Source: Xanthobacteraceae bacterium (lineage in GTDB: Bacteria > Pseudomonadota > Alphaproteobacteria > Rhizobiales > Xanthobacteraceae). Taken from it: a DNA stretch of 64,000 nt. Position numbers and translations under genes: made by a program. Position 1 is the stretch's first letter. Every line of letters starts with the position of its first letter. Under the pieces are notes generated by a model that did not search any database, was not told the origin of the DNA, and saw only the letters and a list, made by a program, of their open reading frames with translations. The stretch lies in contig JALHMF010000001.1 of NCBI GenBank assembly GCA_022844205.1, positions 457,013-521,012 of the forward strand, in the 5' to 3' direction. This document shows positions 26,948 to 34,383 of this stretch, piece by piece.

Positions 26948-27685
26948 GTGGTCAGCCATCCCCGAAGCAAGAGATATTTTGGCGCTGGCGCAATGATGCT
27001 CGGGCTTATTGCCGGCATCGGTATATTTTCAGCCGCTCCCGTGCACGCGCAGGGCTTGTTCGGCTATTGGTTCGGCGGCGGCGCTGCGCGAGAGCCGGAA
27101 GCGCCGGCCCCGAGCAGGGGTCCGGCGGTCGCCTATTGCGTGCGGCTTTGCGACGGGGGTTATTTCCCGATGGCGAAGGATATCGGCAAGCCGCACTCCT
27201 CGCCGGAAAAAATCTGCAGCACGCTGTGCCCCGCAACCGCGACCCGCGTTTTCATGGGCAGCGAGATCGAGCAGGCGAGCGCCTCCAACGGCGATCTCTA
27301 CTCGAAACTGCAAAACGCATTGCTCTATCGCGAGCGTCTCGTCGCCGGCTGCAGTTGCAACGGCAAGGATGTGGGCAACGCCGCGATCGATGCGCGCTCC
27401 GATCCGACCCTGCGCAAGGGCGACATCGTGGTCACAGCACTTGGTCCGGTGGTTTTCAACGGCACGGGCCGGGTGCCGCATCAGCCCGCCGATTTTACCG
27501 CGGCGAAACACCATCCGGGATTGAACGCGGAGCTTCGCCGCCAGGTCTCCAGCATGAGAATCTCGCGTCCGGTGAACGTCGCGGCGCAGAGGAGCAAGCA
27601 GCCCGCCGCCGTCGCAAGCAGCGGCGCGATCACGGCTCCGCTGGTGTTGACGGTCAATCCGATCGCGCCGGTATCGTTTCCATGA
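26948..27685 (+). CDS. DUF2865 secreted protein
   Basis: 245-residue exported protein of the DUF2865 family restricted mostly to Rhizobiales. The first 35 residues form a signal peptide ending near HAQG. The domain core contains [30 protein letters not shown] and GCSCNGKD, with paired cysteines probably in disulfides. The start is GTG at 26948 with an AGGAGA Shine-Dalgarno at 26937–26943. The stop overlaps the alternative oxidase start (ATGA at 27682–27685), so the two are translationally coupled. The function is unknown. Confidence 0.82.
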   Translation: MVSHPRSKRYFGAGAMMLGLIAGIGIFSAAPVHAQGLFGYWFGGGAAREPEAPAPSRGPAVAYCVRLCDGGYFPMAKDIGKPHSSPEKICSTLCPATATRVFMGSEIEQASASNGDLYSKLQNALLYRERLVAGCSCNGKDVGNAAIDARSDPTLRKGDIVVTALGPVVFNGTGRVPHQPADFTAAKHHPGLNAELRRQVSSMRISRPVNVAAQRSKQPAAVASSGAITAPLVLTVNPIAPVSFP

Positions 27686-28317
27686 GCGAAACGCCCGCCG
27701 ATCTGACGGCGCGGCACCAGCCGAAGACATTTTCCGATCGGGTCGCCTTCGCCTTCACGCGCTTTCTCCGCTTCATCGCCGATACGTTTTTCGCCAGGCG
27801 CTACGGTCACCGCGCCGTGGTGCTGGAGACGGTCGCGGCCGTGCCCGGCATGGTGGGCGCCACCTTGCAGCATCTGCGCTCGCTCCGCCGCATGAAGGAC
27901 GACGACGGCTGGATTCACACCCTGCTCGAGGAAGCCGAAAACGAACGCATGCACCTGATGACCTTTATCGAGATCGCAAAGCCGACGCTGCTGGAGCGCT
28001 GGCTGGTGCTGATCGCGCAGGGCCTCTTCTACAACGGCTTCTTCGTTCTCTATCTCGTCTCGCCGCGCACCGCCCATCGCGTCGTCGGCTATTTCGAGGA
28101 GGAGGCGATCGTCAGCTACACCGACTACCTGGCCGAGATCGACAGCGGGCGGACGGAGAATATTCCGGCCCCCCAGATCGCCATCAGCTACTGGAAGCTC
28201 AAGCCGGACGCGCGCCTGCGCGAAGTCGTCGTCGCCGTGCGCGCCGACGAGGCCGGGCACCGCGACGTGAACCATCGGTTTGCCGACGAGTTGAACCGGT
28301 CAAGCGAAGAGAAGTAA
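27682..28317 (+). CDS. Alternative oxidase (AOX), di-iron ubiquinol oxidase
   Basis: 211-residue membrane-associated di-iron enzyme that oxidises ubiquinol and reduces O2 to water without pumping protons, insensitive to cyanide. All ligand motifs are visible: LET (E49), NERMHL (E88, H91), FEEE (E140) and RADEAGHRD (E190, H193). Two hydrophobic stretches (about 46–62 and 106–127) match the membrane-embedding helices. It lacks the long N-terminal plant extension, as bacterial AOXs do. The start overlaps the stop of the DUF2865 gene. AOX is sporadic in Alphaproteobacteria, so acquisition by transfer is possible, but base composition matches its neighbours. Confidence 0.92.
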   Translation: MSETPADLTARHQPKTFSDRVAFAFTRFLRFIADTFFARRYGHRAVVLETVAAVPGMVGATLQHLRSLRRMKDDDGWIHTLLEEAENERMHLMTFIEIAKPTLLERWLVLIAQGLFYNGFFVLYLVSPRTAHRVVGYFEEEAIVSYTDYLAEIDSGRTENIPAPQIAISYWKLKPDARLREVVVAVRADEAGHRDVNHRFADELNRSSEEK

Positions 28318-28345
28318 TTTCTGGAAGTACGCATAAAAAATTCTC

Positions 28346-28466
28346 GTCATGCCCGCGCTTGTCGCGGGCATCCCGCTTAGGGACGCAATGCCCATCTAAG
28401 CGAGATGGCCGGGCGCAGGCAAGTTTACACAGCCTGCGCAAGCTTGGCTGCGAGTCCGACCATGAC
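28346..28466. repeat. Family A repeat (copy A2)
   Basis: Opens GTCATGCCCGCGCTTGTCGC and closes GCGAGTCCGACCATGAC, with ATGGCCGGGCGCAGGC internally. It is longer than most copies because of an inserted AAGTTTACACAGCCTGCGCA segment. It lies between the AOX gene and the small secreted protein gene. Confidence 0.75.
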
Positions 28467-28488
28467 GAATAAACGTAAAGCGGTTTTT

Positions 28489-28743
28489 TTATTTCGTGTC
28501 GTTGGATTTCGTCGCGCCCTTCGGGGCCGACTGCATGCCGGGCGGCGTTTCGCCCTGCGGGCTGGAAGCGGGGGCGGCCGGACCTTTGGTGGTGAGCGGA
28601 CCCGTCGGGCCTTGCGGCTGCTCGCCTTTGCCCTGCATCGGTGCGGACTTCGCCGTTGCCTCGGGATTGACCTGCGCGAGCGAGACACCGGCGGCGAGGG
28701 AAAGAAGCGAGCCGGCGATCATCGCGGCCATAATCTTGCGCAT
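28489..28743 (-). CDS. Small secreted Pro/Gly-rich protein
   Basis: 84 residues. MRKIMAAMIAGSLLSLAAGVSLAQ is a clear signal peptide with cleavage near SLA-Q. The mature part is low-complexity, rich in Pro, Gly, Gln, Thr and Ser (for example KGEQPQGPTGPLTTKGP), so it is probably disordered and periplasmic. No named family was recognised. The minus-strand TTTTTCC upstream gives GGAAAAACC-like spacing with a weak AGAGG Shine-Dalgarno. Confidence 0.65.
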   Translation of the reverse strand: MRKIMAAMIAGSLLSLAAGVSLAQVNPEATAKSAPMQGKGEQPQGPTGPLTTKGPAAPASSPQGETPPGMQSAPKGATKSNDTK

Positions 28744-28840
28744 GGAAAAACCTCTCGGAACAGCACGCGAGACCGTTCTCGCTGGCGGTTTAACGGCGGG
28801 AGGAGGGGATGGTTCCGCGAGTGTTTGCAGACTTTATGGA

Positions 28841-28872
28841 GTCATGGCCGGGCCTGTCCCGGCCATCTCGCT
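28841..28872. repeat. Family A half repeat (copy A3)
   Basis: GTCATGGCCGGGCCTGTCCCGG-type half palindrome (GTCATGGCCGGG…CCCGGCCATCTCG) without the closing arm. It marks the right-hand edge of the AT-richer SIR2 patch, which begins about 100 bp further on. Confidence 0.6.
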
Positions 28873-28969
28873 TACAGGTCAGTGCGGTTCTGATTAGTTA
28901 TGCTTATCCTTTGCGGCCGGGATCGCGCCAAGAGACGCATATCTCGGTAAAATTTTATAACCGACTTTT

Positions 28970-30073
28970 TTATCTGACGGCTAAAATATTGCGTAGCGCC
29001 AATTCAATATCGGACCATTTATCGATCCAAGCAGGTCGGATTCCCAAATGAACCATGGAAACGAGTTGGATTCGTGCCAGTCCTGATTCGGAAGGCTTTG
29101 TTGTAAGCCAGAGATGTTCTGGGTTAACGCGTTTACCGCTAAAAACCTGTTCATGGTCAGCTGATAATTCAGTTTCGCTCGCTCTCATCCAGCGCCGAAT
29201 ATTTGCGTCTGACATTGATAGTCCTGCAAAAACTATCCGCGTAGTCTGTGAATGGAATAGAAATAGGGTCTCGGGCCAAGAAGCAATTGAACTTGAAATA
29301 CGCAAATATTCTTGTTCCAAAAATATCAGCCTATCCCTTGAGTCTTTTGGACGCTTCGGTGATGTTTGCTTTGGCATAATGGTGCCGTGGCAATGATAGA
29401 TGTTAGTTTTTTCGTTATATTGGTGATGTGCAATCAATGATGGGCGATTTACCGCCTTATAATGATAAGCGGGATGTCCATGTGGAGCGGGTCCTAAGTA
29501 GTGATCTTTTCTGAGCAAGAGATAGATAATTGTTTCAAGCAACGTATCAGCGTTAAATGTGATAATTGAGTAAGGTTTTCGTTCGGCCTTTGCCGCAGCG
29601 ATTAGAAATCGAGCAATTCCCATCAGACTTGAATTTTTATAAGTGTTTTCAAGAAATTCGCAGACCTCCAAGACTCTATTCTTAGGCGCCCGGATTGGAC
29701 TGTTAAGCACTGTCAGCAAATGTTTTTCTATCGGAAGCCCCGCTGCATCTTTCTGAAGTTTTCCATAAAGTATTGATTCGATCAGGTCTTTGAAATCATC
29801 CAAAGTATTTTTTTTTGCACTAAACTCATTTGCTGCCGCCTGTATCCAAGCATCCAGCCCCCAGCCCGATGATGTGATGTGCTTTTCAAAAGTAGTGGCG
29901 TCGTAATTGGTATTAAAGGTCGAGTTTACAATTTCCTTAGTCAAATCAAACCAAGTCGGGGTGATACCACGCGAAATACCGGCCCCTAAGCATAAGGTCC
30001 AACGTCCTGGTGCAACGCAACCCCTGAATTTTGCGTCCGACGCATCTACGGCAACCAGACCTTTTTTGCTCAT
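28970..30073 (-). CDS. SIR2-domain protein (SIR2_2-like), candidate anti-phage NADase
   Basis: 367-residue protein with a degenerate sirtuin-type NAD-binding fold. Visible motifs are LCLGAGISRG (about 28–37, NAD-binding GAG), YSIITFNADTLLE (T-x-N-x-D position, about 168–180), NIYHCHGTIMP with the candidate catalytic His, and IVFAGLSMSDANIRRWM (the G-x-S-x2-D-x-N motif). Standalone or partnered SIR2 domains of this type in bacteria include NAD-depleting effectors of abortive-infection defence. The gene and flanks are visibly AT-richer than the rest of the window and use codons such as AAA, ATT and TTT freely, which suggests horizontal acquisition. No partner gene (HerA, Argonaute, TIR) is adjacent. 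A defence role is inference. Confidence 0.75.
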   Translation of the reverse strand: MSKKGLVAVDASDAKFRGCVAPGRWTLCLGAGISRGITPTWFDLTKEIVNSTFNTNYDATTFEKHITSSGWGLDAWIQAAANEFSAKKNTLDDFKDLIESILYGKLQKDAAGLPIEKHLLTVLNSPIRAPKNRVLEVCEFLENTYKNSSLMGIARFLIAAAKAERKPYSIITFNADTLLETIIYLLLRKDHYLGPAPHGHPAYHYKAVNRPSLIAHHQYNEKTNIYHCHGTIMPKQTSPKRPKDSRDRLIFLEQEYLRISSSIASWPETLFLFHSQTTRIVFAGLSMSDANIRRWMRASETELSADHEQVFSGKRVNPEHLWLTTKPSESGLARIQLVSMVHLGIRPAWIDKWSDIELALRNILAVR

Positions 30074-30721
30074 TTAAATGCCGTTTAATGACAGATGAAT
30101 CAATCTAGCAAAGCTATTTGCATTTCTGAAGAAGGGGACTATATTCCTATCGCATCCCGTCCCACCAAGGGGCGTCTGCAGCGCGTCTACATACGCGGGG
30201 CGGGAGGCGGTGGCTTCGTGTCCGGGCCTAACGCTCCCGGCATGAATGCGGCCCAAGCCGTTCGTGCCCGGCGCAACGACCTTGCGCCACAGGCATCCGG
30301 GTCTGGTGCTTTCCGTGGGCCCAACCACGATCGCGCCGGTGTGGTGCCGCCAGCGGTGGATAGAGCATAAGTCCGTTCGTAGCGGGCTTGGTTAGTCCAC
30401 CGGGGTTAGAACGGAGCAAGCTTGGCGGGCGGGCGGCGCGAGGGCGCGGCCTTTCCGCGGTAAACACCGCCGCGCGGGACGCCGGAATGCTCCGGCACCT
30501 GCGGTAACACCTCTCGTGTGTTTCTTCCTCACACACACGAGGCCGTGGAGACCGGCAGTCTCCGGCGTCCCGCGCTCCCTTCGGGAGGCGCGATTTTCGT
30601 GAGCAAGTCGGCAATAGCCGACTTGCAGCGCTCCCTTATTTGGGTTGCGCAAACGACATGCGGGGAGGGAAGCATGCTCCGGCGGGAAAAATCCCCGCGC
30701 GGAAACGCGGAGGTGTATCTT
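30074..30721. other. Gene-free hairpin-dense stretch upstream of the SIR2 gene
   Basis: About 650 bp with no convincing gene. The first 70 bp are AT-rich and probably hold the SIR2 promoter. From 30370 onward, exact inverted repeats follow one another: GCCGGA-ATGC-TCCGGC (30481–30496), CTCGTGTGT…ACACACACGAG (30513–30541), GGAGAC-CGGCA-GTCTCC (30547–30563), CGCGCTCCC-TTCG-GGAGGCGCG (30571–30592) and GCAAGTCGGC-AATA-GCCGACTTGC (30603–30626). CCGCG…CGCGG occurs near 30695–30710. Short frames on both strands look like translated noise. It could be a structured RNA or a relic of repeat insertions; it does not match tmRNA, RNase P or SRP RNA signatures that I can recognise. Confidence 0.5.
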
Positions 30722-30805
30722 GTCATGCTCGGCTTCATGCCGGGCATCCCGATCAGGGCGCAATGCCTTTCCCATCGGGATCGCCGGGACAAGCCCGGCG
30801 ATGAC
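30722..30805. repeat. Family A repeat (copy A4)
   Basis: Full element of 84 bp: opens GTCATGCTCGGCTTCATGCC and closes CGGGACAAGCCCGGCGATGAC. It lies just after the hairpin-dense stretch and before the small membrane protein gene. Confidence 0.8.
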
Positions 30806-30871
30806 GGTGACTAAATGGCTCTCTACACGACAGCCGCCGCTAGCTCCGCTAATCTCAGCCAGGGAAACGCC

Positions 30872-31198
30872 ATGACCGAAATCTCCGCCACCGAACAGCA
30901 GCATCGAGACAGGACGCTCCGTTTTGTCGTCGGCGTGCTGGGCGCGTGGAACATGGCCTCGTGGCTGATGTACGCCTCCAGCTCGTGGTCCACTGGCGGC
31001 GAGCCTTGGAATCTCTACATGCTGCTGCACTTCGCGATGCTGGTGATCGTGCAACCGCTGGTGACGCTGCCGGGGCTGTATCTCGCGTGGAAGAACGAAC
31101 GGCTTAATCTCGCGCTGCTGCTGGTCGCCATCCCGTGGATGTTCTTCTTCGCCGGCCTCATCGTCTTCGCGATCGGCGTCGCGATTTACGGATTCTGA
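30872..31198 (+). CDS. Three-helix membrane protein, unknown function
   Basis: 108 residues from the ATG at 30872, with a Shine-Dalgarno CAGGGAAA at 30860–30867. Three hydrophobic helices run at about residues 18–34, 47–70 and 79–105 (…WMFFFAGLIVFAIGVAIYGF). An upstream in-frame ATG at 30815 begins inside the end of a family A repeat region and is less likely. I do not recognise a family. It precedes the LemA gene by 102 bp and may belong to the same transcription unit. Confidence 0.65.
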   Translation: MTEISATEQQHRDRTLRFVVGVLGAWNMASWLMYASSSWSTGGEPWNLYMLLHFAMLVIVQPLVTLPGLYLAWKNERLNLALLLVAIPWMFFFAGLIVFAIGVAIYGF

Positions 31199-31300
31199 AT
31201 GGCTGAGAATTCCACCTTTACACGCCGCATTTTTGCCCCCAAGCAAACCGCAACGATATGCGCTAGGCTGTTCGTATAATTCGGGCTGAAGGAGTCATTC

Positions 31301-31858
31301 ATGTCATCCATGGTTGTTCTGGGCATCATCGTCGCGCTGATCGCCTATGTCGTCTTCGTCTATAACGGCCTCGTTCAGCTCCGGCAGAAGGTCAACCAGG
31401 CCTTCGCCGATATCGACGTCCAGCTGAAACTCCGCCACGACCTGATCCCGAACCTGATCGAAACGGTGAAGGGCTACGCGGCACACGAAAAGAGCACCTT
31501 CGATGCGGTGATCAAGGCGCGCAACGCCGCGATGAGCGCGCAAGGGACCGCACAGGTGGCGCAGGCGGAAAACATGCTGACCGGCGCCTTGCGCGGGCTG
31601 ATCGCGCTCGCCGAAGCCTATCCGGACCTGAAAGCCAACACGAACTTCCTGCAGCTCCAGACGGAGCTCTCCGACATCGAAAACAAGATCGCGGCCGCCC
31701 GCCGCTTCTTCAACAATGCCGTGCAGGAATTCAACACCTCGATCGAGCAGCTTCCGGCGGCGTTGTTTGCCGGCGCGCTCGGCTTCAAGCACCGCGACTT
31801 CTTCGATCTCGGCGAGACCCGCCCGCAGCTCGAACAGGCGCCGAGCGTGAAGTTCTGA
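31301..31858 (+). CDS. LemA family protein (first copy)
   Basis: 185-residue membrane-anchored coiled-coil protein. One N-terminal helix (VVLGIIVALIAYVVFVYNGL) is followed by the LemA core: NQAFADIDVQLKLRHDLIPN, ETVKGYAAHEKSTFDAVI and YPDLKANTNFLQLQ. LemA proteins have an N-terminus outside and a long helical body in the cytoplasm; their function is poorly defined. Here it heads an apparent operon with the M48 metallopeptidase, the same LemA–M48 pairing seen in many bacteria. A second LemA gene lies at 45132–45689. Confidence 0.92.
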   Translation: MSSMVVLGIIVALIAYVVFVYNGLVQLRQKVNQAFADIDVQLKLRHDLIPNLIETVKGYAAHEKSTFDAVIKARNAAMSAQGTAQVAQAENMLTGALRGLIALAEAYPDLKANTNFLQLQTELSDIENKIAAARRFFNNAVQEFNTSIEQLPAALFAGALGFKHRDFFDLGETRPQLEQAPSVKF

Positions 31859-31868
31859 TGCCTATGTC

Positions 31869-31987
31869 GTCATCCCGGGCGCAGCGCGGCACGAAACGAA
31901 GTGGAGTGATGCGCTGCAGACCCGGGATCGTTCAAACGAGATCGATCCCGGCTCGCGCTCGCCTTCGGCTCGCTTGGCCGGGATGAC
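31869..31987. repeat. Family A-related repeat (copy A5) between LemA and the M48 gene
   Basis: Variant element: opens GTCATCCCGGGCGCAGCGCG and closes CGCTTGGCCGGGATGAC. It lies within the intergenic region of an apparent operon, so it would be transcribed and could fold as a stem-loop affecting the relative levels of the two proteins. Confidence 0.65.
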
Positions 31988-32006
31988 GGGATAAAAGGGA
32001 AAGGTT

Positions 32007-33152
32007 ATGGCCGCCTACGGCCTGCACACCCATATTCGCGGCAACAAGGCGCGCTCGCTCTTTCTGCTGATCGGGCTGTTCTTTCTTGTCTATGTATTGA
32101 CTTTCGCTTTCGTACTGGCGTTCGAGGCGTTCACCAATCAGGACGCCTCGCTGAACTGGATTCTGACGCTCGCGATCGCCGACTTCAAAAATCTCTGGTG
32201 GGTGGCGACCCTTGCGACGTTCATCTGGATCGTGATCGCCTACGGCTTCCACCAGTCGATGATCGACAGCATCACCGGCGGCCATGAGGTCACGCGGCAG
32301 CAGGAGCCGAAGCTTTACAATCTGCTGGAAAATCTCTGCATCTCGCGCGGCATTCCGATGCCGAAGCTGAAAGTGATGCCGTCGAGCGCGCTCAATGCCT
32401 TCTCCACCGGCCTGAACCAGAAGCAGTATTCGATCACGGTCACGAGCGATCTCGCCAAGCGCCTGAAGGACGACGAGATCGAGGCCGTGCTCGCGCATGA
32501 GCTGACGCATATCCGCAATGGCGACGTGCAGCTGATGGTGATCGCGACCGTGATCGCGGGCATCGTTTCTTTCTTCGGCGAATTGCTGTTCCGCGGAATG
32601 TTCCGCACCAACTCCTCCTGGAGCACACGCTCTTCCCGCGGCAGTTCTTCCGGCGGCAGCCGCAAGGGTGGCGGCGGTGCCATCATCGCGATCCTGATCG
32701 CGGTGGCGCTTGTCGCCATCGCATGGCTTCTTTCCATCGTGGTGAAGATGTCGCTCTCGCGCTCGCGCGAATACCTCGCCGACGCCGGCTCGGTGGAACT
32801 GACCAAGAATCCCGATGCGATGATCCGCGCCCTGCGCAAGATCGAGGGGCGCGGCGAACTCGAAGGCTCGACTTCTTCCATTATGGAAATGTGCCTCGAC
32901 AATCCGCGCTCCGGCTTCGTCGATTTGTTCGCGACCCATCCGTCCATCGACGCGCGTGTCGATGCGCTGATCCGCTTTGCCGGGGGCAAGGATCCGGGAC
33001 CGATCGACATGCCGGAAGTCGATAAGGCGATTGCACAGGAAGCTGCTGCGGGCGAGGATTCGGAGACGCAGGAAACAACATCCGAACCCGCGCCATCGTC
33101 GTCCGGCCCATGGACGCAGCCGATGCCCAAGGCGAATCCCTGGGATCGCTAG
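32007..33152 (+). CDS. M48-family zinc metallopeptidase (HtpX-like)
   Basis: 381-residue inner-membrane protease. Helices lie at about residues 16–40 and 62–80, and two more around 175–195 and 228–250. The zinc site is HELTH (164–168) in VLAHELTHIRNGDVQ, with the third ligand Glu in SREYLADAGS. VMPSSALNAFSTG is the typical M48 segment. A Ser/Gly-rich loop (SSWSTRSSRGSSSGGSRKGGG region) separates helices three and four. The C-terminal tail is Pro/Ser-rich. It is coupled with LemA and distinct from classical HtpX by length. It probably takes part in membrane-protein quality control (inference). Confidence 0.9.
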   Translation: MAAYGLHTHIRGNKARSLFLLIGLFFLVYVLTFAFVLAFEAFTNQDASLNWILTLAIADFKNLWWVATLATFIWIVIAYGFHQSMIDSITGGHEVTRQQEPKLYNLLENLCISRGIPMPKLKVMPSSALNAFSTGLNQKQYSITVTSDLAKRLKDDEIEAVLAHELTHIRNGDVQLMVIATVIAGIVSFFGELLFRGMFRTNSSWSTRSSRGSSSGGSRKGGGGAIIAILIAVALVAIAWLLSIVVKMSLSRSREYLADAGSVELTKNPDAMIRALRKIEGRGELEGSTSSIMEMCLDNPRSGFVDLFATHPSIDARVDALIRFAGGKDPGPIDMPEVDKAIAQEAAAGEDSETQETTSEPAPSSSGPWTQPMPKANPWDR

Positions 33153-33168
33153 ATCGCGCTTAAAAAAA

Positions 33169-33885
33169 TCAAACGCTGGTCGTGAGATTGATCAGCCAGT
33201 CCGGTGCGGCGTCGTTCAGAACGGCTTCGAGCCGCTTATCCAGGCCGGTCAATACGGCAAGACCAAGGATTGCAAACACAGCCCCCGCGATCGGCTTCGC
33301 CCTTCTTGAAATCGCCCCAAGCGATTGCTTGCGGTTCGCGACCAGCGCCTTCGATCCGAATGCAAACAGTGCCAGCACGCTCGCGGCCCCGAGTGCGAAG
33401 AAGAGCATCCGTATTGCCGCGACGAAAATGTCGCCCGCCTCGGCGGCAAGCGCGAAAGCCGCCCCCAGCGTTGGCCCGGAACACGGCGTCCAGACGATGC
33501 CGGTCAGCGCGCCGATGGCGAATTGTCCCCACAGGCCGTACGCACTCGCATCCTGCGCCAGCGTGGCGCCGCGGTTGCTCAAGCCCGCGAAAATCGCCGA
33601 AGCGCGCTCCTGCAATGCGGGCACCAGCAGCGTTACACCTGCGATCAGAAACAGGACCGCGGCGATGGTGCGAAGTGCACGCTCGTCGAGTCCGAGCAGG
33701 CTTCCCGTCGCGGCAATGGCGACGCCGGCAACGGTGAAGCTGAGTGCCAGACCGGCGGCAAGCGCCACCGGCCCCCATTTCCCGTGCAGGAAAGCCGAGC
33801 CGATCATCACCGGCAGGATCGGCAGCACGCACGGATTGATCGTGGTGAGTACGCCCGCGATGTAACTCAGCACGAGCGCGGTCAT
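33169..33885 (-). CDS. CcdA/DsbD-type thiol:disulfide transporter
   Basis: 238-residue protein with six hydrophobic helices. Redox cysteines are Cys19 in TTINPCVLPILPV and Cys135 in IVWTPCSGPTLGAAF, the CcdA pair that carries reducing equivalents across the inner membrane. It lies 15 bp downstream of a periplasmic thioredoxin gene on the same strand; together they form a two-gene reducing module, for example for cytochrome c maturation or other periplasmic thiols. The CcdA family is well supported, the recipient is inferred. Confidence 0.9.
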   Translation of the reverse strand: MTALVLSYIAGVLTTINPCVLPILPVMIGSAFLHGKWGPVALAAGLALSFTVAGVAIAATGSLLGLDERALRTIAAVLFLIAGVTLLVPALQERASAIFAGLSNRGATLAQDASAYGLWGQFAIGALTGIVWTPCSGPTLGAAFALAAEAGDIFVAAIRMLFFALGAASVLALFAFGSKALVANRKQSLGAISRRAKPIAGAVFAILGLAVLTGLDKRLEAVLNDAAPDWLINLTTSV

Positions 33886-33900
33886 CGGAAGGATTTCTCG

Positions 33901-34287
33901 TTATAGTGCCGAGCGGACGACGGCGGTGACTTTCACCGGATCGGGGTCGTAGGTGACGCGCGAGACTTCCTTGCCGCCCTTGAAGGCGATGATGGTGGCC
34001 TGCTTCGTCACTTTATAGTCCGCGAGAAAACCGCGGTCGCGGTCGTAGTTCACGCGAACGGTCTGGACCTTGGCGAGCGCCGGGTCCTTGAACAACTCGT
34101 CCATGGTGGACATCTGACTGCGGCAGGACGGGCACCAGTCGGCATGGACATGCACGACCACCGGTGCGCCCGACTGGATCGCGGTTTCAAGCTTCGATTT
34201 TTCATAAGGGGCAAAAACCTTGGCGGCCAGCGCTGGTGTGGCCACCATCAGGGCGAGTGCCCCCAAAGCCATAATCAATCTGCGCAT
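33901..34287 (-). CDS. Periplasmic thioredoxin-like protein
   Basis: 128 residues. MRRLIMALGALALMVATPALAA is a signal peptide cleaved near ALA-AK. The active site is WCPSC (Cys52–Cys55) in HVHADWCPSCRSQM, and VTKQATIIAFKGGKEV carries the thioredoxin fold's second half. The usual cis-Pro position reads KQATII without an obvious proline, which is slightly unusual. It is encoded directly upstream of the CcdA-type gene, from which it would receive electrons. Confidence 0.88.
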   Translation of the reverse strand: MRRLIMALGALALMVATPALAAKVFAPYEKSKLETAIQSGAPVVVHVHADWCPSCRSQMSTMDELFKDPALAKVQTVRVNYDRDRGFLADYKVTKQATIIAFKGGKEVSRVTYDPDPVKVTAVVRSAL

Positions 34288-34383
34288 GATTCTCTCCCAT
34301 GTTGCCCTTCATTGGCGCAGGCGGAAGCCCTCGGCCAATAACGGTTCATCACAAATACGAGACAGAGGGGATGTTTGTTACAT

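Noticed and set aside
28970..30073. Defence island or Thoeris-like two-gene system
   Set aside because: Only one gene is present; flanking genes are a small secreted protein and a small membrane protein, with no TIR, HerA or nuclease partner.
30095..30370. 91-codon plus-strand frame and a 128-codon minus-strand frame in the hairpin-dense stretch
   Set aside because: No ribosome-binding site, no family pattern, and composition dictated by the hairpins; similar frames in related genomes are usually spurious.
30481..30626. CRISPR array
   Set aside because: The hairpins differ in sequence, with no regular spacer of constant length and no cas genes.
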